The translations under genes and the position numbers were made by a program. This document shows positions 18,436 through 25,211 of a stretch of 64,000 nucleotides of DNA, in pieces. This DNA comes from Microbacterium sufflavum (GTDB lineage Bacteria > Actinomycetota > Actinomycetes > Actinomycetales > Microbacteriaceae). Location: positions 2,480,001 to 2,544,000 of the forward strand of contig NZ_JAHWXK010000001.1 in NCBI RefSeq assembly GCF_023091155.1. The letters are read 5' to 3'. How positions within the stretch are numbered: the first letter of the stretch is position 1; each line of letters begins with the position of its first letter. The notes beneath the pieces were generated by a model that was given only the letters and a program-made list of their open reading frames with translations, ran no database searches and had not been told where the DNA came from.

Positions 18436-18870
18436 ATGAACGATTTCCGGTTCGGCCCGGTCGAGCTCTATCTGGTGGGGTTCGAGGGCGATCGACCCGA
18501 CCCCGGCACCTTCCGTGCTCTCGCCGACGTCGCCGAGAGCGGCGTGGTCCGGATCCTGGACATCGTGCTCGTCGGCAAGACGACCGACGGGGACATCGAG
18601 ATCCTGGAGCTGGAGGACGACGCCGAGCAGCTCGGGCTCGCCGGGTTCGCCCCCATCGTCTCCGGTCTCGCGGGGGAGGAAGACGTGGAGCTGTTGGCCG
18701 GCGAGCTCGATCCTGGTCGTTCGGCGGCGGTCGTGGTCCTGGAACTCGCGTTCGCCCGCGTGCTCGCGCACGACCTCGCGGCCGCCGGTGGACGGGTGCT
18801 GCGCACGGAGCGCGTCCCCGCACCCGTGGTGAATGCGCTCATCGACATCCTCGACCAGGAGGGGGACTGA
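18436..18870 (+). CDS. DUF6325 family protein
   Basis: This 144-residue soluble acidic protein (start MNDFRFGPVELYLVGFEG) matches the DUF6325 family, which is often found beside SHOCT proteins in actinobacteria; I name this from memory of such neighbourhoods. Visible segments are ALADVAESGVVRILDIVLVG and ALIDILDQEGD at the end. No catalytic motif is evident. The next gene starts 1 nt after its stop, so it is cotranscribed with the SHOCT protein and probably the membrane protein and sulfatase. Function not established. Confidence 0.8.
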   Translation: MNDFRFGPVELYLVGFEGDRPDPGTFRALADVAESGVVRILDIVLVGKTTDGDIEILELEDDAEQLGLAGFAPIVSGLAGEEDVELLAGELDPGRSAAVVVLELAFARVLAHDLAAAGGRVLRTERVPAPVVNALIDILDQEGD

Positions 18871-18871
18871 C

Positions 18872-19216
18872 ATGCCTCTGCGGAGATTCGGACGGCCGGG
18901 ACTGCTGGGCCTCGCAGCGCGCACGGCCGTGGTCGCTGGCACGGCGACGGCCGTCACCGGGGCGGCGCAGCGGCACCAGGCCCGCCGGGCGCAGGAGGAG
19001 TACGAGCAGCAGCAGTACGAGGCCGCGCAGCAGCAGGCGCAGGTCGAGGCGACCGTGCGCGACGCCACGGCCCCCGCCACGCCACCCGCGCCACCGACGG
19101 CTCCCGCCGGCGACGACCTGATCGCGAAGTTGCAGCAGCTCGCGGCGATGCAGCAGGCCGGCGTGCTGTCGGCGGAGGAGTTCGCGGCGGCGAAGCAGCG
19201 GCTGCTCGGCACCTAG
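18872..19216 (+). CDS. Small SHOCT-domain protein
   Basis: A 114-residue protein with an N-terminal hydrophobic helix (about 9-30, LGLAARTAVVAGTATAVTGA), then a glutamine-rich, probably coiled-coil segment (about 35-58), an Ala/Pro linker and a C-terminal SHOCT domain (about 82-114, QAGVLSAEEFAAAKQRLLGT). It may anchor an oligomeric complex at the membrane; this is inference. It is tightly coupled to the DUF6325 gene (1-nt gap) and followed 36 nt later by a membrane-protein gene. Confidence 0.8.
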   Translation: MPLRRFGRPGLLGLAARTAVVAGTATAVTGAAQRHQARRAQEEYEQQQYEAAQQQAQVEATVRDATAPATPPAPPTAPAGDDLIAKLQQLAAMQQAGVLSAEEFAAAKQRLLGT

Positions 19217-19252
19217 CCGCCGGTGCACCACGACGACGATCGAGGAGGACCG

Positions 19253-20554
19253 ATGGGCGAGCTCGACGAGCTGCGGGCGCGGGTCGAGCTGCTCGAGCGC
19301 GAGAACGAGGCCCTGCGCACGCCGCGCCGTCGGCCCGCCGCGCGCAGCATCCTCGCCGGGGTCGTGCTCGCGGTGGCGGTGCTGCTCGCGCCCGTCGCCG
19401 TGCTCGGAACCTGGGCCCGCCTCCAGCTCGTGGACGCGGACCGCTTCGTCGCCACGTTCGGGCCGCTCGCAGACGACCCCGACGTGCAGGACTTCGTCGC
19501 CGACCAGGTGAGCGCCGCGATCGACGAGCAGGTCGACCTCGACGCCGTCGTCGGCGAGCTGTTCGACGGGCTGCGCTCGCTCGACCTGCCGCCCCGCGCC
19601 GAGTCCGCGCTCACGCTCCTCCAGGCTCCGGCGGCGTCGGGGCTGTCGTCCCTGATCGACGGCGTGGTGCACGACGTCGTGTCGTCCGCGCAGTTCGCCG
19701 ACATCTGGGCGCAGTCGCTGCGGGTCGCGCACGAGCGTGCGGTCGCCGTGCTGCAGGACGAGCCGGGGACCGCGCTGCAGCTGGCCGACGACGGGGTGCT
19801 GTCGCTCGACCTCGGTGTGGTGATCGAGCGCGTGAAAGATGCACTGGCGGAGCGCGGTGTCGGCGTGGCAGACCTGATCCCGGTCATCGACCGCTCCATC
19901 CCGATCGCCCAGGCCGATGCCCTCGTGCTCGTCCGGGCGCTGTACCAGGTCGCGGTCGCGGCGGGTTTCTGGTTGCCGTGGGTGTTGGCGGGGCTCGTGG
20001 TGCTGGGGGTGCTGCTGGCCCGCGACCGACCACGGGCGCTGCTGTGGACGAGTGTCGCGCTCGCCGCGGCCTTCCTGTTGCTGGCTGCCGGCCTGGGCAT
20101 CGGCCGCTCGTTCTTCCTGGGCGCGGTGAGCCCGTCGATCATGACCGCGGCGGCGGCGGCGTCGCTGTTCGATGAGGTGACGGCGCTGCTGTCCTCGACG
20201 GTCGCGGCGCTCGCCCTGTCGGCGGTGCTGGTCGCGCTGTGGGCCTGGGTCGCCGGGTCGTCCCGCGCCGCGGTGCGCACGCGGACGGCCGTGGAGAGCG
20301 GTGTCGCCGCGCTCCGGGGCGCCGCGGAGCGTCACGGTGTCTCCACGGGGCGGTTCGGTGTGGCGGTCGACCGGTACCGCGGGCCGATCCTGGTCGCGGG
20401 GCTCGTCGTCGCGCTCCTTCTGCTGATCGTCCTGCGGCCGGTGTCGTTCGGTGCCGTGGTGGGCGTCGCGGCGGGCGTACTGGTGCTCGTCGTGCTGGTG
20501 GAGCTGCTGCGTCGCCCGCCCATCGCGCCGACGGTACCGGAGGAAAACCCATGA
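19253..20554 (+). CDS. Uncharacterised multi-pass membrane protein with N-terminal coiled coil
   Basis: This 433-residue protein begins at an ATG with a GAGGAGG site. Residues 1-30 form a short coiled coil (LDELRARVELLERENEAL); a membrane helix follows (about 34-58), then a large probably extracytoplasmic domain (about 60-230) with ADPDVQDFVADQVSAAIDEQVDLDAVVGE-type helices (partly quoted), then four more hydrophobic segments (about 228-250, 255-275, 300-320, 375-425). I do not recognise a characterised family. Its stop overlaps the sulfatase ATG (ATGA), so it is translationally coupled to the sulfatase and may assist its localisation or act on the same substrate. Confidence 0.8.
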   Translation: MGELDELRARVELLERENEALRTPRRRPAARSILAGVVLAVAVLLAPVAVLGTWARLQLVDADRFVATFGPLADDPDVQDFVADQVSAAIDEQVDLDAVVGELFDGLRSLDLPPRAESALTLLQAPAASGLSSLIDGVVHDVVSSAQFADIWAQSLRVAHERAVAVLQDEPGTALQLADDGVLSLDLGVVIERVKDALAERGVGVADLIPVIDRSIPIAQADALVLVRALYQVAVAAGFWLPWVLAGLVVLGVLLARDRPRALLWTSVALAAAFLLLAAGLGIGRSFFLGAVSPSIMTAAAAASLFDEVTALLSSTVAALALSAVLVALWAWVAGSSRAAVRTRTAVESGVAALRGAAERHGVSTGRFGVAVDRYRGPILVAGLVVALLLLIVLRPVSFGAVVGVAAGVLVLVVLVELLRRPPIAPTVPEENP

Positions 20555-22902
20555 GAGAAGGAGTGGACATGTCGGACTTCAACGCGGACTTCACCGGAGA
20601 GATCCGGCTCGACGTGCGGGACTCGACGCCGGACTGGTCGCCGTACGAGCTGCGGACCGCACCGGACGGCGCGCCGAACGTGCTGGTGGTGCTGTACGAC
20701 GACACGGGCCTCGCGTCCTGGTCGCCGTACGGCGGACGCATCAGCATGCCGACCATGGACCGGCTCGCGCAGAACGGACTCACCTACACGCAGTGGCACA
20801 CCACGGCGCTGTGCTCGCCGACGCGGTCGACCATGCTCACCGGCCGCAACCATCACGTCAACCGCGCCGGGGTGATCATGGAGGGCACCACGGGGTTCCC
20901 GGGCTTCGCGGGACGGCTGCCCGCCGAGTGCGCGACGATCGGGCAGGTGCTGCAGGACAACGGCTACTCCACGTTCTGGGTCGGCAAGAACCACAACGTG
21001 CCGGAGGAGGACATCGCCCCGGGTGGCAACCGCTCGATGTGGCCGCTGCAGCTCGGCTTCGACCGGTTCTACGGCTTCCTCGGCGGCGAGACGAACAACT
21101 GGTACCCGGATCTCGTCGAGGACAACCATTTCATCGACGCCCCCGCGACGCCGGAGGAGGGGTACCACCTGTCGAAAGACCTCGCCGACCAGGCGCTCAC
21201 GATGATCCGCAACCAGCAGGCGTCGAACCCGTCGAAGCCCTGGTACCTCTGGTTCTGTCCCGGTGCGAACCACGCCCCGCATCACGCGCCGCAGGAGTAC
21301 ATCGACAAGTACAGGGGGATGTTCGACGACGGCTACGACGCGTACCGGGAGTGGGTGCTCGCGCGCATGATCGACAGGGGCGTGCTGCCCGAGGGCACCG
21401 CGCTCACCCCGTTCAACCCGATGCCGGACGACGTCGCGAACCCGGCCGATCACGTGCGGCCGTGGTCGGAGCTGAACGACGACGAACGGCGCCTGTTCTC
21501 CCGCATGGCCGAGGTGTTCGCCGGGTTCAGCGAGTACACCGATGCGCAGGTCGGCCGCATCATCGACTATCTGGAGGAGACCGGACAGCTCGACAACACC
21601 CTCGTGTTCTACTGTGCCGACAACGGCGCATCGGGGGAGGGCTCGCCCGACGGCTCGGTCAACGAGAACAAGTTCTTCAACGGCTTCCCCGACGACCTCG
21701 CCGAGAACCTGGCGATGATCGACCACCTCGGCTCCGCGGACACCTACAACCACTATCCGACCGGGTGGGCCGCGGCGTTCTCGACGCCCTTCCCGATGTT
21801 CAAGCGCTACTCCCAGTACTCGGGCGGCACGTGCGACCCGATGGTGATCCACTGGCCCCAGGGCATCGCGGCGAAGGGAGAGCTGCGCCACCAGTACCAC
21901 CACTCGGTCGACATCGTGGCGACCGTGCTCGACGTGATCGGCGTCGAGATGCCGGAGACCTACCGCGGGGTGACGCAGCGTCCGCTCGACGGCGTCTCGA
22001 TGAGGTACAGCTTCGACGCGGCTCCCGACGGCCCGAGCGAGAAGCACGTCCAGTACTACGCGATGCTCGGCACGCGCGGCATCTGGAAGGACGGGTGGAA
22101 GGCCGCCGCCGTGCACGCACCGCTCACGGGCACGGGGCACTTCGAGGACGACGCGTGGGAGCTGTTCCACGTGGCCGAGGATCGCGCGGAGGCGCACGAC
22201 CTCGCCGCCGCGCATCCGGAGAAGCTCCGCGAGCTCATCGACGCGTGGTTCGCGGAGGCCGAGGCGAACTTCGCGCTGCCGCTGGACGACCGGTCCGCCA
22301 GGGAACTGCTGACCGTGCAGCGCCCGCAGGCCGAACGGCCCCGCGAGCGGTACGTGTACTACCCGGGCACGGCCGCGGTGCCCGAGAGCGTCGCGGTGAA
22401 CGTGCGCGGCCGGTCGTTCAAGATCATCGCCGACGCGGTGCTCGAGGACGGGGCGCAGGGCGTGCTGTTCGCGCACGGCTCCCGGTTCGGCGGGCACTCG
22501 CTGTTCGTGAAGGACGGCCGGCTCACCTACGTGTACAACTTCCTGGGCATCCCGCCCGAGCAGACCTTCACGTCGGAGCCGCTCACGCCGGGCCCGCACA
22601 CGCTCGGCGTGGAGTTCGTGCGGGAGGGGGCGGGTGAGCACGGGGAGTCCGTGGGCACCGCGACGCTGTACGTCGACGACCGGGCGGTGGCGTCCGGGCC
22701 GATGCGGGCGCAGGTGGGCAAGTTCACCCTGTGCGGGGACGGCCTCTGCGTCGGCTGGGACAGCGCCGACCCGGTGAGCCGCCAGTACGGCAGCGCGTTC
22801 CCGTTCACGGGCGGCAAACTGCTGGGCGTGGGGATCGACGTGAGCGCCGAGCAGTACCTCGACCTGGAGCTGGAGGCGGCCGCGATGCTCTCCCGCGAGT
22901 AG
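20551..22902 (+). CDS. Type I sulfatase (arylsulfatase, AtsD-like)
   Basis: A 783-residue sulfatase hydrolysing sulfate esters. The formylglycine signature C88-S-P-T-R is present (ALCSPTRSTMLTGR), as are the metal-binding Asp pair (VLYDD, 50-51) and a downstream CADNGASGEG metal motif. Catalysis needs oxidation of Cys88 by the FGE encoded next door. No signal peptide is visible, so it is probably cytoplasmic. Length and a beta-sheet-like C-terminal extension (about 560-783) resemble the large actinobacterial sulfatases such as mycobacterial AtsD. Two starts are credible: ATG 20551 (GGAGG upstream, coupled to the previous stop) and ATG 20569 (AAGGAG). Substrate unknown. Confidence 0.93.
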   Translation: MREGVDMSDFNADFTGEIRLDVRDSTPDWSPYELRTAPDGAPNVLVVLYDDTGLASWSPYGGRISMPTMDRLAQNGLTYTQWHTTALCSPTRSTMLTGRNHHVNRAGVIMEGTTGFPGFAGRLPAECATIGQVLQDNGYSTFWVGKNHNVPEEDIAPGGNRSMWPLQLGFDRFYGFLGGETNNWYPDLVEDNHFIDAPATPEEGYHLSKDLADQALTMIRNQQASNPSKPWYLWFCPGANHAPHHAPQEYIDKYRGMFDDGYDAYREWVLARMIDRGVLPEGTALTPFNPMPDDVANPADHVRPWSELNDDERRLFSRMAEVFAGFSEYTDAQVGRIIDYLEETGQLDNTLVFYCADNGASGEGSPDGSVNENKFFNGFPDDLAENLAMIDHLGSADTYNHYPTGWAAAFSTPFPMFKRYSQYSGGTCDPMVIHWPQGIAAKGELRHQYHHSVDIVATVLDVIGVEMPETYRGVTQRPLDGVSMRYSFDAAPDGPSEKHVQYYAMLGTRGIWKDGWKAAAVHAPLTGTGHFEDDAWELFHVAEDRAEAHDLAAAHPEKLRELIDAWFAEAEANFALPLDDRSARELLTVQRPQAERPRERYVYYPGTAAVPESVAVNVRGRSFKIIADAVLEDGAQGVLFAHGSRFGGHSLFVKDGRLTYVYNFLGIPPEQTFTSEPLTPGPHTLGVEFVREGAGEHGESVGTATLYVDDRAVASGPMRAQVGKFTLCGDGLCVGWDSADPVSRQYGSAFPFTGGKLLGVGIDVSAEQYLDLELEAAAMLSRE

Positions 22903-22948
22903 CGGCCGCCGGAGTCGCCCGGCACGGCCCGGCCCCGCTGACGGCCCC

Positions 22949-22960
22949 TACGATGAAGGC
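22949..22960 (+). promoter_or_regulatory. -10 box for leaderless FGE transcript
   Basis: TACGAT (22949-22954) plus 6 nt leads to ATG 22961, so the FGE gene may also be transcribed independently of the sulfatase. Confidence 0.45.
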
Positions 22961-23854
22961 ATGGTGGCGATGATCGAGGTTCCCGGTGGCACGCTGCGCA
23001 TGGGTTCCGACGAGTTCTACCCCGAGGAGGGCCCGGTTCACGAGCGCGAGGTGGCCTCGTTCCGTCTCGACGAGCACCCGGTGACCAACCGCGACTATGC
23101 GGCGTTCGTCGACGAGACCGGTTATGTGACGGTCGCCGAGAAGCCGATGGATCCGGCCGACTATCCCGGCGTGCACCCCGACGACCTCGTTCCCGGCGCC
23201 ATGGTGTTCACACCGACGTCGGGCCCGGTCGACCTGCGCGACTGGCGGCAGTGGTGGCGGTGGGAGCCTGGCGCGTTCTGGCGGCGTCCGTTCGGGCCGG
23301 ACTCGTCGATCGACGACCGTCTCGACCACCCGGTGGTGCACATCGCCTATCCGGACGCGGTCGCGTTCGCCGCGTGGGCGGGCAAGCGGCTGCCCACCGA
23401 GGCCGAGTGGGAGTGGGCGGCGCGCGGCGGACTGGTCGGCGCGCGCTTCGCCTGGGGCGACGAGACGAAGCCGGACGGCGTGCTGATGGCCGACACCTGG
23501 CAGGGTGCCTTCCCCTACCGCAACGACGGGGCGGACGGCTGGGTGGGCACGGCGCCCGTGCGCAGCTTCGCCGCTAACGGCTACGGCCTGTTCGACATGA
23601 TCGGCAACGTGTGGGAGTGGACGGCGGACTACTGGACGCACCGGCACGTGCCGCCCGGCACGGTCGCGGTGGATCCCGGTCGCCGGGCGAGCCTGCTGTC
23701 GGCCGAGCCGGGTTCGCCCATCCCGCGGCGCGTGCTCAAGGGCGGCTCGCACCTGTGCGCCCCCGAGTACTGCCTGCGGTATCGCCCGGCCGCGCGGTCG
23801 GCACAGGCCGAGGACACCGCCATGACCCACATCGGCTTCCGCTGCGCCCTCTGA
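22961..23854 (+). CDS. Formylglycine-generating enzyme (SUMF1/FGE)
   Basis: FGE oxidises the active-site Cys of type I sulfatases to formylglycine using oxygen and copper. The 297-residue protein has the FGE-sulfatase fold motifs: N-terminal MIEVPGGTLRMGS, central KRLPTEAEWEWAARGG (about 145-160), GLFDMIGNVWEWTADYW (about 206-222) and the C-terminal copper-binding pair Cys266/Cys271 in GGSHLCAPEYCLRYRPAAR, matching the two Cys of characterised actinobacterial FGEs. It sits 58 nt after the sulfatase gene, its obvious substrate. The ATG at 22961 follows a TACGAT box; ATG 22970 is an alternative. Confidence 0.95.
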   Translation: MVAMIEVPGGTLRMGSDEFYPEEGPVHEREVASFRLDEHPVTNRDYAAFVDETGYVTVAEKPMDPADYPGVHPDDLVPGAMVFTPTSGPVDLRDWRQWWRWEPGAFWRRPFGPDSSIDDRLDHPVVHIAYPDAVAFAAWAGKRLPTEAEWEWAARGGLVGARFAWGDETKPDGVLMADTWQGAFPYRNDGADGWVGTAPVRSFAANGYGLFDMIGNVWEWTADYWTHRHVPPGTVAVDPGRRASLLSAEPGSPIPRRVLKGGSHLCAPEYCLRYRPAARSAQAEDTAMTHIGFRCAL

Positions 23855-23894
23855 GCGCCGGGGGCTGAGCGCCGGGGGCTGAGCGCCGAGGGCT
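23853..23894. repeat. Three tandem copies of a 14-bp unit
   Basis: The unit GAGCGCCGGGGGCT occurs at 23853-23866 and 23867-23880, with a third copy at 23881-23894 carrying one change (GAGCGCCGAGGGCT). The array starts inside the FGE stop codon and fills the space between the convergent FGE and HAD genes. It looks like slippage-type expansion. Confidence 0.9.
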
Positions 23895-23900
23895 GAGCGG

Positions 23901-24833
23901 TCAGGAGGGTGCGGGGAACACGCTCGCCCAGTCGTCGCGCACGCTCACGACCGTGTACCCGCGCTCGCGTGCGGCGGCGAGGGCCTTATCGGCGCCCGCG
24001 TCGTACGGGGTGTCGTCGCGGTCGTGGTCGTCGTGGTGGATCAGCAGCGCGAGACCCCGGCGGGGGCCGCGCCGTGCGTGGTCGAGCATCGGCATGTCGC
24101 CGTTGGAGTTGCCCGCGGCGAGGAGCGGGCGTCGGCCGATGCGGCTCCAGATGCGCACCGGCTTCTCGGGTCCGTCGTCGAAGAACGCGAGCGCGGGGGA
24201 GTAGCGCACCGATCCGGTCGCCTCGTCGTACGTGAGCCCCAGCGCCGAACCCACGACGCGTTCGGGCGGGATGCCGTAGATGGACTGCGTCAGGGGGCGC
24301 AGGAAGTCACGCTCGCCGCCCGAGACGATGTAGCACGTGAAGCGGTGCCGTTCGAGGTAGCGCAGCAGTTCGACCATCGGCTGGTACACGAGCTCGGTGT
24401 AGGGGCGGTGGAGCACGGGGTGGCGCGCGGTGCGGAAGAACGCCGACACGGCGGCGGCGTACTGCTCGACGTCGAGTCCGTCGGTGAGGCCGACGAGGGC
24501 GGCGATGATGGTGCCGAGGTCGGAGTCGTCCCCAGCGTAGTGCTTCTCGACGGCCGCGCCGAGCCACGCCAGGTCGCCCGTGACGGCCGCGCGGTAGGGC
24601 TGCGTGTCGGCCAGGGAGGGATCCGCCAGGGCCACCTCCCGCCAACGCTCCACCACGTAGTGGAGCTGCGTGGGCATCGGCTTCTCGGTCCACAGCGTTC
24701 CGTCGTTGTCGAACACGGCGACGCGCTCCTCCGCGGGCACCGCATCCGGTCCGGTCGCCACGCCCGTCACGAACGCCTCGATGGCGCGTCGGGTGGGGGT
24801 GTCCCTCCAGGAGGGGAGCGTCGCGTCGTCCAT
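23901..24833 (-). CDS. HAD family phosphatase/hydrolase
   Basis: This 310-residue protein has the HAD motif I VFDNDGTLWTEKP (about 39-51, nucleophile Asp), motif II in CYIVSGGERDFLRP (Ser, about 166-180), a Lys in the GPEKPVRIWSRIG region and motif IV AAGNSNGDMPML (about 243-254, Gly-Asn-x-x-x-Asp). These are the features of SerB-like or phosphoserine-phosphatase-type HAD enzymes that act on small phosphorylated molecules. The substrate is not predictable. It converges on the FGE gene and is divergent from the copper cassette. The start ATG has no strong ribosome binding site. Confidence 0.87.
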   Translation of the reverse strand: MDDATLPSWRDTPTRRAIEAFVTGVATGPDAVPAEERVAVFDNDGTLWTEKPMPTQLHYVVERWREVALADPSLADTQPYRAAVTGDLAWLGAAVEKHYAGDDSDLGTIIAALVGLTDGLDVEQYAAAVSAFFRTARHPVLHRPYTELVYQPMVELLRYLERHRFTCYIVSGGERDFLRPLTQSIYGIPPERVVGSALGLTYDEATGSVRYSPALAFFDDGPEKPVRIWSRIGRRPLLAAGNSNGDMPMLDHARRGPRRGLALLIHHDDHDRDDTPYDAGADKALAAARERGYTVVSVRDDWASVFPAPS

Positions 24834-24927
24834 CTGTTCAGGGTGCCAGGCGGGCCGGGCGCCGGGGGCGGACGCTCACCCCGCCGGGGCGAGCGTGGTC
24901 CGAGCGGGGCGTTCGGCGGTGTCGGGA

Positions 24928-24944
24928 ATACCCGTGATGGGTAT
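24928..24944. promoter_or_regulatory. CsoR-like operator 1
   Basis: ATACCC-GTGAT-GGGTAT is a perfect 6-5-6 inverted repeat resembling the A/T-flanked C-tract/G-tract palindromes bound by copper-sensing CsoR repressors. Its right arm overlaps the TATAAG -10 candidate. Confidence 0.6.
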
Positions 24945-24947
24945 AAG
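24942..24947 (+). promoter_or_regulatory. -10 box of copper operon
   Basis: TATAAG lies about 55 nt before the copZ ATG and overlaps operator 1, so repressor binding would occlude it. No clear -35 element was identified. Confidence 0.4.
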
Positions 24948-24962
24948 GTTGTGGCCAGGGAG

Positions 24963-24977
24963 TACCCCAGGGGGGTA
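24963..24977. promoter_or_regulatory. CsoR-like operator 2
   Basis: TACCCC-AGG-GGGGTA is a perfect 6-3-6 inverted repeat, close to the classical CsoR box. Its centre is 34 bp from operator 1 and 25 nt upstream of the copZ start. Confidence 0.6.
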
Positions 24978-25001
24978 TCCTGACAGCGGAGAGGAACGAC
25001 G

Positions 25002-25211
25002 ATGAACACGAGCGAGTACCAGGTGACCGGGATGACGTGCGGGCATTGCGAGATGGCCGTCCGCGGCGAGGTCTCCCGCATTCCCGGGGTCGACGGCGTC
25101 GACGTCAGCGCGCAGACCGGACGCCTGGTGGTCCACAGCTCCGCCCCGGTCGATGACGCCGCGGTGCTGGCCGCCGTCGACGAGGCGGGCTACGAGGCGG
25201 TGCGGTCATGA
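25002..25211 (+). CDS. copZ: CopZ-like copper chaperone (HMA domain)
   Basis: This 69-residue protein is a single heavy-metal-associated domain with the Cu(I)-binding motif MTCGHC (Cys13, Cys16) and the typical second-half pattern [17 protein letters not shown]. It binds cytosolic Cu(I) and delivers it to the CopA ATPase. The ATG has an AGAGG-type site. The stop overlaps the copA start (ATGA), so the two are coupled. Control is probably by a CsoR-type repressor through the two palindromes just upstream. Confidence 0.93.
   Translation: MNTSEYQVTGMTCGHCEMAVRGEVSRIPGVDGVDVSAQTGRLVVHSSAPVDDAAVLAAVDEAGYEAVRS

Noticed and set aside
20332-22641. 769-codon reverse frame opposite the sulfatase
   Set aside because: Composition is a mirror of the sulfatase codons and carries no motif; the forward frame has CSPTR and metal ligands.
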